A DNA stretch of 64,000 nt from DATFDN01 sp963767645 (lineage in GTDB: Bacteria > Pseudomonadota > Alphaproteobacteria > Acetobacterales > Acetobacteraceae). Within the stretch, counting starts at the first letter, position 1. Every line of letters starts with the position of its first letter. The stretch covers positions 434,001 to 498,000 of the forward strand of contig CAVYEW010000010.1 of NCBI GenBank assembly GCA_963767645.1, read 5' to 3'. Positions 35,007 through 46,220 of this stretch are shown here, in pieces. The translations under genes were made by a program, and so were the position numbers. Under the pieces are notes generated by a model that worked only from the letters and a program-made list of their open reading frames with translations, was not told the origin of the DNA and made no database searches.

Positions 35007-37445
35007 ATGGCCGCTGCCGCCCGCACCGCCGCCCGGCAATCCCCCGATCCGGCACGCCATTTCGTCTCCCCGACGATTCGCGTTCTGGCCCAGCGCCGCG
35101 CGGCGGAGTTGACCGGGCTCGCGCTCGGGTTCTGCGGGCTCGTGCTGCTGATCGCCCTGGTGAGTTACGATGCGCGCGACCCGTCCCTGAACACCGCCTC
35201 GGACGCGCGGGCGCACAACCTTGCCGGTCCCTTGGGCGCGACGACGGCCGATCTGCTGCTCCAGATCTTCGGCTTGGCCGGCGCGCTTCCCGGCGTGGCG
35301 ATGCTGTGCCTCGCTTGGCGCGTCGCCTCGCATCGCGGGGTAGGCAGCCGGATCGCGCGTCTGCTGGCCCTGGCGGTCGGGACGCCGGCGCTGGCCGCGG
35401 TGCTGTCGGCGCTGCCGGTCGCGCATTGGCCGGCCTCGGCGGGTCTCGGGGGCGCGGGCGGGACGGTGCTGGCCAGGGCCATCCTGGCCGCCGGAACCGG
35501 TGTTCTTGGCCCGGTCGGCACCGTCCTGGTCGCAGCAATCGGTTGGGGGCTGGCAGTGACGCTGGTGCTGCTCGCCTGCGGCATGACCGGCGGCGAGTGG
35601 CGGACCGTGCTGCGCGTCTCCGCCCCCCTATGGCGGTTCTCGGCCTCCACCGGCTGGAGCGCCGCGCGAGTGACGGCCCGCATGGCCCATGCGAGCGGAA
35701 TCCTGACCCGACCCCTTCTCAAGCTTGTCGGGCACGGCCGGGGAGCGGCGCGCGAGCGCCCGCCGGAGCAGCGCCCGTGGCGGGCTGTGCCCCCAGTCGA
35801 GGAGGACGCGGCGGCGGCGCCCCGCACCGCTGACCCCCGGCCGGCCCCCGCCACGCCGAGCGTCGTCGCGCGCGTCCTCCGTCCGGCCCAGCCTTCCCCC
35901 AAACCCGTTCAGTCGAACCTTCCTCTGGCGGAGCCGGCCTGGCGCTTTCCATCGCTGTCGCTGCTCAAGCCGGCCCCGGCGCGGGCCGGCACCGGCCCGT
36001 CGAAGGACGCGCTGGAAGCCAATGCAAGACTGCTGGAGACAGTGCTGTCCGACTACGGGGTCCAGGGCTCGATCGTGGAGATCCGCCCCGGCCCGGTGGT
36101 CACTCTTTACGAGCTGGAGCCGGCGCCGGGGATCCGCAGCGCGCGCGTGATCGGGCTGGCCGACGACGTGGCGCGCAGCCTGTCGGTGACGGCGGTGCGC
36201 ATCGCCACCGTGCCAGGGCGCAACGTCATCGGCATCGAGGTGCCGAACGCCAAGCGCGAGACCGTGTTCCTTTCCGAACTGCTGGCGTCCGACGAGGTGC
36301 AGCGCCATCCGGGCCGGCTCGCCCTGGCGCTCGGCAAGGATATCGGCGGCACGGCGGTGGTCGCCGATCTGCAGCGCATGCCGCACCTGATGATCGCGGG
36401 CACCACCGGCTCCGGCAAGTCGGTCGGCGTCAACGCAATGATCCTGAGTCTGCTCTACCGGCTTTCGCCCGAGCAGTGCCGCCTGATCCTGATCGATCCG
36501 AAGATGCTGGAGCTGTCCACCTACGAGGGCATTCCGCACCTCATGGCCCCGGTCGTGACCGAGCCGGCGAAAGCCGTGACTGCCCTCAAATGGACGGTGC
36601 GCGAGATGGAGCGGCGCTACCGCGCCATGAGCCAGCTCGGCGTGCGCAATATCGGCGGTTACAACGACCGCGTGACCGAGGCGCGGAGCAAGGGCGAGGT
36701 CGTCACCCGCCGCGTGCAGACCGGCTTCGACCCCGACACCGGCCGCCCGACCTTCGAGGAGCAGCCGCTGACGCTCGAGCAGTTGCCGCTGATCGTCGTG
36801 GTGGTGGACGAGATGGCCGACCTGATGATGGTCGCCGGCAAGGAGATCGAGGCCGCGGTGCAGCGGCTGGCGCAGATGGCGCGGGCGGCCGGCATCCATG
36901 TCATCATGGCGACCCAGCGCCCCTCGGTCGATGTCATCACCGGCACCATCAAGGCCAACTTCCCCACCAGGATCAGCTTCCAGGTCATCAGCAAGTTCGA
37001 CAGCCGTACCATCCTGGGCGAGCAGGGGGCCGAGCAACTCCTGGGCCAGGGCGACATGCTCTACATGGCCGGCGGCGGCCGCATCACCCGCGTCCACGGC
37101 CCATTCGTCTCCGACCAGGAGGTGGAGGCGGTCGTCAGCTTCCTGCGCGAGCAGGGTGAGCCGGCTTACGTCGAGTCCGTCACCGAGCCCGAGGACGACG
37201 ATCCCGGCGGCGCACCGCTGGCGTTGGGGATCGGCGATGGCGGCGAGCGCGGCCTTTACGAGCAGGCGGTCGCGTTGGTCGCGCGCGAGGGCAAGGCCAG
37301 CACGTCCTTCGTCCAGCGTCATCTCAGTATCGGCTACAATCGCGCCGCCAAGCTGGTGGAGCAGATGGAGCGCGAAGGCGTGGTCGGCCCGGCCAACCAT
37401 GTCGGCAAGCGCGAGGTGCTGGTGCGGCGGACGGGCGAGGAGTAA
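35007..37445 (+). CDS. ftsK: DNA translocase FtsK
   Basis: Septal DNA pump that resolves chromosome termini and dimers with XerCD at division. Four membrane helices lie in the first 200 residues, then a Pro/Ala-rich linker (about 235-330), the alpha-beta motor with Walker A GTTGSGKS and Walker B LIVVVVDEMADLMM, and a C-terminal winged-helix gamma domain (SFVQRHLSIGYNRAAKLVEQME) that reads KOPS. I chose the ATG at 35007 because GGAGG lies 11 bases upstream; an ATG at 34965 has no ribosome binding site. About 812 residues, normal for alphaproteobacteria. Confidence 0.92.
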   Translation: MAAAARTAARQSPDPARHFVSPTIRVLAQRRAAELTGLALGFCGLVLLIALVSYDARDPSLNTASDARAHNLAGPLGATTADLLLQIFGLAGALPGVAMLCLAWRVASHRGVGSRIARLLALAVGTPALAAVLSALPVAHWPASAGLGGAGGTVLARAILAAGTGVLGPVGTVLVAAIGWGLAVTLVLLACGMTGGEWRTVLRVSAPLWRFSASTGWSAARVTARMAHASGILTRPLLKLVGHGRGAARERPPEQRPWRAVPPVEEDAAAAPRTADPRPAPATPSVVARVLRPAQPSPKPVQSNLPLAEPAWRFPSLSLLKPAPARAGTGPSKDALEANARLLETVLSDYGVQGSIVEIRPGPVVTLYELEPAPGIRSARVIGLADDVARSLSVTAVRIATVPGRNVIGIEVPNAKRETVFLSELLASDEVQRHPGRLALALGKDIGGTAVVADLQRMPHLMIAGTTGSGKSVGVNAMILSLLYRLSPEQCRLILIDPKMLELSTYEGIPHLMAPVVTEPAKAVTALKWTVREMERRYRAMSQLGVRNIGGYNDRVTEARSKGEVVTRRVQTGFDPDTGRPTFEEQPLTLEQLPLIVVVVDEMADLMMVAGKEIEAAVQRLAQMARAAGIHVIMATQRPSVDVITGTIKANFPTRISFQVISKFDSRTILGEQGAEQLLGQGDMLYMAGGGRITRVHGPFVSDQEVEAVVSFLREQGEPAYVESVTEPEDDDPGGAPLALGIGDGGERGLYEQAVALVAREGKASTSFVQRHLSIGYNRAAKLVEQMEREGVVGPANHVGKREVLVRRTGEE

Positions 37446-37480
37446 TGCCAGCCCGCCTAATTGTTAACCCATCGCGCTGG

Positions 37481-37577
37481 CCCCCTCCCCCCGGCCCCTC
37501 CCGCAAGGGGAGGGGGACAAGCGCGCCACCGAAAGCCTCCCCTCCCCTTGCGGGAGGGGGTGGGGGAGGGGTCGGAG
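37481..37577. repeat. G/C-rich inverted repeat element
   Basis: Two arms of about 35 bases form a large inverted repeat: one contains CCCCTCCCGCAAGGGGAGGG, the other CCCTCCCCTTGCGGGAGGGG, separated by about 22 bases. This is the style of short mobile palindromes found between genes in many proteobacteria. It sits between ftsK and the hydrolase gene and could also act as a bidirectional terminator, although there is no U-tract. Confidence 0.7.
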
Positions 37578-37631
37578 CGGGGGATGGGTCAATCATCAGT
37601 CGGGTTGGTATAGGGCGGGGACGGGGCAGGC

Positions 37632-38447
37632 ATGAACTGGGCCACGATGAGCCGCGCCGAGCGCGACGCGGCGTACAACAATTCAGCGGCGGTGCCGGAC
37701 AGCCCGGCGCTGAACGCGGCGCGCGAGCAGCGATCGGCCGCCTTGCGCGCCGCGCACCGGGACAAGCTGGATCTGGCTTACGGCCCGCGTGAACGGAACC
37801 GCTGGGATCTCTATCCGGCGCGCGACCCCGGCGCGCCCTGCCTGGTGTTCATCCACGGCGGCTACTGGCAAAGCCGCTCGCGCGAGGAGTTCGCCTGCCT
37901 GATCGAAGGGCCGCGCGCGCTTGGCTGGTCCGCTGCGCTGCCCGGCTACACGCTGGCGCCCGAGGCCAGCCTGACCGAGATTGTCGCCGAGATCCACGCC
38001 GCGCTGGATTGGCTCGCCGCCGCAGGCCCGTCGCACGGCATCGCGGGGCCGGTGGTGCTGTCCGGCTGGTCGGCAGGCGGGCATTTGACGGCGATGGCGC
38101 TCGGCCATCCGCTAGTGCGCGCCGGGCTCGCCATCTCCGGCCTGTTCGAGTTGGGGCCGATCCGCGATACCTACCTGAACGAGAAGCTCCGCCTGAGCGA
38201 CGCCGAGATCGCCGCGCTCTCGCCGCTGCGGCTGCCGGTGCTGCCGAAGCCGCTCGCCATTGCCTACGGCACCGCCGAGCTGCCGCCGCTGGTCTCCGAT
38301 AGCCGCGATCTCTCCGCCCGCCGCGCCGGCGCGCATGCGCCTGGGCCGTTGCTCGGGATTCCGGGCGCGAACCATTTTACCGTGGTGCTGGAGCTGCAGA
38401 GACCGGAAGGCGCGCTGACACGGCAGCTGCTGCTGCTGCTCGGTTGA
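37632..38447 (+). CDS. Alpha/beta hydrolase, arylformamidase-like
   Basis: A 271-residue alpha/beta hydrolase of the group that includes kynurenine formamidase-like esterases. The oxyanion motif HGGYWQ is at about residues 75-80, the nucleophile elbow GWSAGG with Ser near 142 and a late histidine in GANHFTVV near 252. The N-terminal NWATMSRAERDAAYNNSAAV is typical of this group. The natural substrate is unknown; a second, non-homologous formamidase-type enzyme lies at 15393-16070. Confidence 0.85.
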   Translation: MNWATMSRAERDAAYNNSAAVPDSPALNAAREQRSAALRAAHRDKLDLAYGPRERNRWDLYPARDPGAPCLVFIHGGYWQSRSREEFACLIEGPRALGWSAALPGYTLAPEASLTEIVAEIHAALDWLAAAGPSHGIAGPVVLSGWSAGGHLTAMALGHPLVRAGLAISGLFELGPIRDTYLNEKLRLSDAEIAALSPLRLPVLPKPLAIAYGTAELPPLVSDSRDLSARRAGAHAPGPLLGIPGANHFTVVLELQRPEGALTRQLLLLLG

Positions 38448-38455
38448 TGACGCCC

Positions 38456-38484
38456 TTGCACCAAGGCACGCGCGCCGCTATCTG
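38456..38484 (+). promoter_or_regulatory. Probable promoter of the rimP operon
   Basis: TTGCAC at 38456-38461 and TATCTG at 38479-38484 are separated by exactly 17 bases, a good vegetative-type promoter. Transcription would start near 38491, just before the leader with the terminator hairpin. Assigned by pattern only. Confidence 0.5.
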
Positions 38485-38490
38485 AGGAGC

Positions 38491-38548
38491 CAACTCGATC
38501 TCCGACGCATAACGGGGGGGTGGCCCAAGAGGCCGCCTTTTTTGTTTC
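38491..38548 (+). promoter_or_regulatory. rimP leader with attenuator-like terminator
   Basis: A leader of about 60 bases ends in a hairpin and U-tract directly against the rimP start codon, so any transcript of rimP from the promoter above must read through it. This matches the predicted rimP leader attenuator class and the known autoregulation of nusA operons (inference). The antiterminator partner could not be assigned by eye. Confidence 0.55.
38519..38543 (+). terminator. Rho-independent terminator before rimP
   Basis: Stem GGTGGCC/GGCCGCC (seven pairs, one G-U) with loop CAAGA, followed by TTTTTTG. It lies five bases before the rimP TTG start. It may terminate the upstream hydrolase transcript or act as an attenuator for rimP. 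Confidence 0.75.
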
Positions 38549-39070
38549 TTGACAGCTGACCGAGCGACAGAGACCTCGCTGGAGGCGCGGATCGGCGCCA
38601 CCATCGCTCCCACGCTCGAAGACATGGGCTACGAGCTGGTGCGGGTGGCGGTGCTGGGACGTGACCGGCCGACCGTGCAAGTAATGGCCGACCGCGCCGA
38701 CGGCGCGCCGATGGCGGTAGAGGATTGCGAGGCGATCAGCCGCGCGCTCGGCGCCGTGCTGGACGTGGAGGACCCGATGCCGGGCGCATGGACGCTCGAG
38801 GTCAGTTCGGCGGGGATCGACCGGCCGTTGACGCGGGTCAAGGACTGGAACCGCTTTGCCGGCCATCTGGTGCGCGCCGAGACGCTCGATCCCGTGGACG
38901 GGCGCAAGCGGTTCTCGGGCATCGCGCTCGGGGCCGACGAGACGGCGGCGCGGCTGCGCCTCGACGACGGTACGGAGATTGTCCTGCCTTTGACCGGGCT
39001 GCGGCGGGCCAAGCTGGTGCTGACCGATGCACTGATCGCCGCCACGGCCGGGACCCGGTCCACTAACTGA
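38549..39070 (+). CDS. rimP: Ribosome maturation factor RimP
   Basis: Needed for 30S subunit maturation. The 173-residue protein shows the RimP N-domain (LEARIGATIAPTLEDMGYEL, then RVAVLGRDRPTVQVMADR), the CEAISRALGAVLDVEDPM segment and EVSSAGIDRPL. The only usable start before the conserved region is a TTG at 38549, which has no visible Shine-Dalgarno because the preceding bases are the terminator U-tract; this suggests weak or regulated initiation. First gene of rimP-nusA-ylxR-infB-rbfA. Confidence 0.92.
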   Translation: MTADRATETSLEARIGATIAPTLEDMGYELVRVAVLGRDRPTVQVMADRADGAPMAVEDCEAISRALGAVLDVEDPMPGAWTLEVSSAGIDRPLTRVKDWNRFAGHLVRAETLDPVDGRKRFSGIALGADETAARLRLDDGTEIVLPLTGLRRAKLVLTDALIAATAGTRSTN

Positions 39071-39139
39071 ACCGGCCCAATAACTGAAACTGCAACAGAG
39101 ACCGAAGCCAGACGACGGATCGGAGCAAAGAGAGCACCT

Positions 39140-40684
39140 ATGGACACCGCGATCGCTCGCCCTGAGCTGCTGCTGGTCGCCGACGCCGTCGCGCGGGAGA
39201 AGAACATCGACCGCGAGGAGGTGATCGAGGCGATGGAGCAGGCCATCCAGAAGGCCGGCCGCGCCAAGTACGGCCACGAGAAAGACATCCGCGCCACCAT
39301 CGACCGCAGGACAGGCGATGTCCGCCTGTCGCGCTGGACGGAGGTGGTCGAGACCATGGACAACGAGGAGACGCAAATCCCGGTCCACATCGCGCGCAAG
39401 TTCAAGCCCGACGCGCATGTGGGCGAGTTCATCGTCGATCCGTTGCCGCCGATCGATTTCGGCCGCATCGCTGCGCAGACTGCCAAGCAGGTCATTGTGC
39501 AGCGCGTGCGCGAGTACGAGCGCAAGAAGCAGTACGACGAATTCAAGGACCGCGTCGGCGAGATCATCAACGGCGTGGTCAAGCGCACCGAGTACGGCAA
39601 CCTGATGGTCGAGCTCGGCCGCGCCGAGGCGCTGCTGCGGCGCGACGAGCTGATCGCGCGCGAGAGCTTCCGCAACGGCGACCGCGTGCGCGCCTATATC
39701 TACGACGTGCGCGAGGAGCCGCGCGGCCCGCAGATCTTCCTCTCCCGCACCCATCCCGGCTTCCTCGCCAAGCTGTTCGCCCAGGAGGTGCCGGAGATCT
39801 ACGACGGCATCATCGAGATCAAGGCGGTAGCCCGCGACCCCGGCTCGCGCGCCAAGATGGCGGTCATCAGCCGCGACAGCTCGATTGACCCGGTGGGCGC
39901 CTGCGTCGGCATGCGCGGCTCGCGCGTGCAGGCGGTGGTGGCCGAACTGCAGGGCGAGAAGATCGACATCATTCCCTGGTCGCCCAATCCCGCCACCTTC
40001 GTCGTCAACGCGCTCGCCCCGGCCGAGGTCAGCAAGGTGGTGATGGACGAGGAGGCCGGGCGGGTCGAGGTGGTGGTGCCCGAGGACCAGCTCAGCCTCG
40101 CGATCGGCCGGCGCGGGCAAAACGTGCGCCTCGCCTCCCAGCTCACGCGCTGGGACATCGACATCCTGACCGAGGCCGAGGAGAGCGAGCGGCGCCAGGA
40201 GGAGTTCCGCCGGCGCAGCGCGCAGTTCGTCGAGGCGCTCGACGTCGATGACGTGATCGCCGGACTGCTGGTGACGGAGGATTTCGGCTCGGTCGAGGAT
40301 CTGGCCATGACGCCGCTCGAAGAGGTGGCGGATATCGAGGGCTTCGACGAATCTATCGCCGCCGAGCTGATCCGCCGCGCCGAGCAGTGGCTCGCCCGGC
40401 GCGACACCGAGCTCAATGACCGCCGGATCGAGCTTGGCGTGACCGATGAGGTGGCGGAGATCGAGGCGTTCACCCCGGCGATGCTGGTCGCACTCGGCGA
40501 GAAGGGCGTGAAGACACTGGACGATCTGGCCGACCTTGCCTCCGACGAGCTGATCGAGATCGTCGGCGAGAACGCCATGGACGAGGACACCGCGAATGCC
40601 GTGATCATGGCGGCGCGCGCGCACTGGTTCAACGGAGAAGGTCAGGCGGAACCTTCCTACGAGCAGGAGGCGGGTCACGGCTGA
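39140..40684 (+). CDS. nusA: Transcription termination/antitermination factor NusA
   Basis: RNA polymerase-associated elongation factor acting in pausing, termination and antitermination. The 514-residue protein has the N-terminal domain (about 1-130), an S1 domain (about 135-200), two KH domains with VGACVGMRGSRVQAVVAELQ and AIGRRGQNVRLASQLT, and two C-terminal helical acidic repeats (about 365-425 and 440-495). The operon context is the usual one. The stop codon overlaps or abuts the beginning of the ylxR frame. Confidence 0.96.
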   Translation: MDTAIARPELLLVADAVAREKNIDREEVIEAMEQAIQKAGRAKYGHEKDIRATIDRRTGDVRLSRWTEVVETMDNEETQIPVHIARKFKPDAHVGEFIVDPLPPIDFGRIAAQTAKQVIVQRVREYERKKQYDEFKDRVGEIINGVVKRTEYGNLMVELGRAEALLRRDELIARESFRNGDRVRAYIYDVREEPRGPQIFLSRTHPGFLAKLFAQEVPEIYDGIIEIKAVARDPGSRAKMAVISRDSSIDPVGACVGMRGSRVQAVVAELQGEKIDIIPWSPNPATFVVNALAPAEVSKVVMDEEAGRVEVVVPEDQLSLAIGRRGQNVRLASQLTRWDIDILTEAEESERRQEEFRRRSAQFVEALDVDDVIAGLLVTEDFGSVEDLAMTPLEEVADIEGFDESIAAELIRRAEQWLARRDTELNDRRIELGVTDEVAEIEAFTPAMLVALGEKGVKTLDDLADLASDELIEIVGENAMDEDTANAVIMAARAHWFNGEGQAEPSYEQEAGHG

Positions 40685-40739
40685 GATCGACGCCCTCGCT
40701 GAGCCGGATGCCGAGGCCGGTCCGCTGCGCCGCTGCATC

Positions 40740-41320
40740 GTGACCCGCGAGAGCGGGCCGAAGGAGCGCATGCTGCGCTTCGTGATGGGGCCGGAGCATG
40801 GGCTGGTGCCGGATTTGCGCGGCAGGCTTCCAGGACGGGGAATGTGGTTGAGCGCGCGGGCCGATGTGCTAGAAACCGCCCTCGCGCGAGGGGCATTCGC
40901 GCGGGCGGCGCGCGGCACGGTCCGGCTGCCGCCGGATCTGCCGGAGCTGCTGCGGGTCGGCCTGACCGGTCGGATCACCGAACTGCTGGGTCTGGCACGG
41001 CGCGCGGGGCAGGCCATCGCCGGGTTCGAGAAGGGGCGGGAGTGGGTCCGGTCCGGCCGCGCAGCGCTGGTAATTCAGGCTTGCGACGGCAGCGCCGATG
41101 AACGCGACCGCTTCCTGTCCGGTGCCCATGGCCTGAGGGTGCATCGTCCGCTGGGCGCGGCAGCGCTGGGCGCAGTGTTCGGATTGACGCGCGCCGTCCA
41201 CGTGGCGGTCGCGCTGGGCAATCTGGCGGCGATGTTGACGAACGAGTGTGAGCGGCTGGCCGGGCTGACGGCCCCGGCGGCGGAAATCGAACGATCGGGC
41301 AGGTCCCGACAGGCGGGTCA

Positions 41321-41324
<4 letters not shown>
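40740..41324 (+). CDS. YlxR/DUF448 RNA-binding protein with L7Ae-like domain
   Basis: An RNA-binding protein encoded between nusA and infB. The YlxR domain (TRESGPKERMLRFVMGPEHG, then GRGMWLSARADVLETALARG) is followed by an L7Ae-like half (GLARRAGQAIAGFEKGREWV). GTG at 40740 is the first ordinary start, but the conserved RRCIVT motif begins upstream of it and the frame stays open back beyond 40674, encoding TAEIDALAEPDAEAGPLRRC. The codon at 40674 is GTC; a single G there would give GTG-ACG-GCT overlapping the nusA stop. The true start is therefore probably upstream. Confidence 0.8.
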
Positions 41325-44034
<2,710 letters not shown>

Positions 44035-44038
<4 letters not shown>

Positions 44039-44448
44039 GGCCGACCGCCTCCGGTCCCACCCAGCGCCAGCTGCGCGTGGCGGAGGAGATCCGCCACGTG
44101 CTCGCCGGCGTGTTCTCCCGCCACCAGTTCCGCGATCCGGAGTTGGCGGCGGCGGAGATCACCGTCACCGAGGTGCGGATCAGCCCGGACCTCAAACATG
44201 CGACCGCTTTCCTCGCCCGGCTCGGCCGATCGGACGTGGATGCGCTTTTGCCCGCGCTGAAGCGCGCCGCGCCCTTCCTGCGCGGCCAACTCGCGCACGC
44301 CCTGCGACTGCGGGCCGTGCCCGACCTGTCGTTCCAGCCGGACCGCGCCTTGGCGCAGGGCATGGCCATCGAACGCCTGCTGCACTCGCCCGAGGTCGCG
44401 CGCGACCTGGAGCCACGACCCGAGCCGCCCTCCACTGAGGCGTGCTGA
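44035..44448 (+). CDS. rbfA: Ribosome-binding factor A
   Basis: Late 30S assembly factor binding near helix 44 and 16S 5' end. The 137-residue protein has the KH-like fold with QRQLRVAEEIRHVLAGV, ITVTEVRISPDLKHATAFL and the VPDLSFQPDRA segment. I use the GTG at 44035 that overlaps the infB stop; an upstream ATG at 44008 lies within infB and adds residues without family similarity. The final gene of the operon. Confidence 0.92.
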
Positions 44449-44533
44449 GGCCGTGTGGGCCTTGCATCCGTTTGGCATCTGATCCGTATCATATCAGAGA
44501 TTTGACCGGACGGAGTTCGCCCTGCCCGACGCC

Positions 44534-45082
44534 ATGGCCCTTTTACGCGATCCGCACGAGACCGCCGCCCTGCTGCGGGCCTGCGGTGGCGGCGACCGTG
44601 CGGCGTTCCGCCGGCTCTATGAACTCTGGGGGGCGCGGCTGCACGGGATCGCGCTGCGCATCACCCGCCAGCCCTCGCTCGCCGCGGACGCCACCCATGA
44701 CGCCTTCGTAGAGGTTTGGCAGCGTGCGGCGCGCTTCGATCCGGCCCGCGGCAGCCCGGAATCATGGCTGGTCAGCTTGGTGCGCTACCGCGCGCTCGAC
44801 ATCGTCCGTCGTCGCGCCCGCGAAGTCGGCGGCTACGAGCCAGCCGACGAACCCGCCGACACCCCGGATGCGCTCGCGGCTTTGATTGAGAGCGCGGAGG
44901 GTGCCGCACTCCAGCACTGCCTGGACGACCTCGACCCGGAACGGCGGCGCATCATCCTGCTCGCGTATATCGATGGGCTTTCCCACGGCGAGTTGTCGGA
45001 GCGGCTGAGGCTGCCGCTCGGCACCGTCAAATCTTGGATACGGCGCGGCCTGCGGGCACTGCGCGGGTGCCTGGACGCATGA
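44534..45082 (+). CDS. ECF-type RNA polymerase sigma factor (SigK-like)
   Basis: A 182-residue group 4 sigma factor. Region 2 contains FRRLYELWGARLHGIALRIT and the DATHDAFVEVWQRAARFDP stretch; region 4 has LDDLDPERRRIILLAYIDG and the helix-turn-helix HGELSERLRLPLGTVKSWIR. It is translationally coupled to an anti-sigma factor of the RskA type, so activity is probably controlled by a membrane-bound partner. An imperfect palindrome CTGAT-N9-ATCAG at 44479-44497 lies upstream. Confidence 0.9.
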   Translation: MALLRDPHETAALLRACGGGDRAAFRRLYELWGARLHGIALRITRQPSLAADATHDAFVEVWQRAARFDPARGSPESWLVSLVRYRALDIVRRRAREVGGYEPADEPADTPDALAALIESAEGAALQHCLDDLDPERRRIILLAYIDGLSHGELSERLRLPLGTVKSWIRRGLRALRGCLDA

Positions 45083-45777
45083 GCGACGACGTGGACGATC
45101 CCGATCTGCGCGCGGCGGAATACGTGCTCGGCGTGTTGACTGGCCCGGAGCAGGCGATCGGGCGGCAGCGGGTCGCGTTCGATCCCGGGTTCCGCGGCGC
45201 GGTCGAGGCCTGGCAAGGCCGTCTGGCGCCGCTGTCGCGGCTGGCCGAACCCGTGTCGCCGCCGCCCGAGCTATGGGACCGCATCGCCGCGGCCCTGGAC
45301 CAACCGCCAGTCGCCGAGCCGGACATCCCCCCTCAACCCGCGCCCGCCGCGCCGAGCACCGGCGCGCGCTTCTGGAAGGCCGCAACGGCCGGAGCGCTCG
45401 CGATCGCGGCCGGTCTCGCCGCCTTCGTCGTGCTGCGCGCCCCGTCGCCGCAGATCGCCGCCGTGCTGACCCAGGGCGCCGGCGGCCCGCCGGTGCTGCT
45501 GGCGCTCGCCGGTCCGGGCGGGGAGCTGACGGTGCGCCCGGCGATCCCGCTTCCATCCCCGCCCGAGGGAAGGGACTACGAGCTTTGGGCACTGCCGAGC
45601 GGCGCGCTCCACCCGCGTTCGCTCGGCGTGCTGCCCGCTGCCGGCCGCCGGCTCGACGTTCGGATCGCACCCGGAACCCGGATGCTGGTGAGCCTTGAGC
45701 CGAAGGGCGGCTCGCCCTCGGGCCTGCCGACAGGGCCGGTGCTGTACGGCGGGCAGATGGAACGGTATCTGGAGTGA
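45079..45777 (+). CDS. Anti-sigma factor, RskA family
   Basis: A 232-residue single-pass membrane protein. The N-terminal cytosolic part starts DPDLRAAEYVLGVLTGPEQA, a typical anti-sigma helix; a transmembrane helix lies at about residues 100-120; the remainder forms the RskA-type periplasmic domain (RDYELWALPSGALHPRSLGV). The start overlaps the sigma gene as ATGA. The stimulus is unknown; related pairs release sigma after regulated proteolysis. Confidence 0.9.
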   Translation: MSDDVDDPDLRAAEYVLGVLTGPEQAIGRQRVAFDPGFRGAVEAWQGRLAPLSRLAEPVSPPPELWDRIAAALDQPPVAEPDIPPQPAPAAPSTGARFWKAATAGALAIAAGLAAFVVLRAPSPQIAAVLTQGAGGPPVLLALAGPGGELTVRPAIPLPSPPEGRDYELWALPSGALHPRSLGVLPAAGRRLDVRIAPGTRMLVSLEPKGGSPSGLPTGPVLYGGQMERYLE

Positions 45778-45810
45778 ACCTGCTGCGCCTGGCCGGATAG
45801 CTTGGCCCGA

Positions 45811-45858
45811 CCCTCCCCCTTCCGCACCGCTTCGCGGCCCTCCTTTGGAGGGAGGGGG
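45811..45858. repeat. G/C-rich hairpin between anti-sigma gene and TA pair
   Basis: A C-rich strand (CCCTCCCCCTTCC) followed by a hairpin CCCTCC-TTT-GGAGGG and a G-rich strand resembles the intergenic palindrome at 37481-37577 and could end the sigma/anti-sigma transcript. There is no U-tract. Confidence 0.4.
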
Positions 45859-45900
45859 CTCGCCTGCGGGTTTGTTTCGTACGATACAGAGCGCCGGGCC

Positions 45901-46220
45901 GTGTTCTACCGCTCGACGGGCGGCACGGAGCCTGTCCGGAATTGGTTGAAGGCGCTGCCCGAGGCCGACCGCCGTATTGTCGGGTTCGACATTGCCACGG
46001 CGGAATTTGGCTGGCCGGTCGGGATGCCGCTGTGCCGTGCGCTTGGCGGCGGGCTGTGGGAGGTGCGGAGCAACCTGAACTCAGGGCCGGATTGCCCGCG
46101 TGATCTTCTGCGCCGCCGGGGGGTCGCATGGTCCTGCTGCATGGCTTCGTGAAGAAGACCCAGAAGACCCCGCAGCCCGACTTGGAACTTGCCCGCAAAC
46201 GACAGAAGGAGCTTGACTGA
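45901..46220 (+). CDS. HigB/RelE-like toxin, Gp49 family (frameshifted)
   Basis: Toxin of a type II toxin-antitoxin pair, of the DUF891/phage Gp49-like (HigB) family that acts as mRNA endonuclease in known members. Readable parts are FYRSTGGTEPVRNWLKAL and RALGGGLWEVRSNL, then RIARVIFCAAGG and MVLLHGFVKKTQKTPQPDL in two other frames. Two breaks are needed, each one extra G: in GGG at 46084-46086 and in the six-G run at 46118-46123. Corrected, it is 105 residues and ends one base into the antitoxin start. Start taken as GTG 45901; no ATG is in place. Error or real inactivation cannot be told from sequence alone. Confidence 0.7.
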
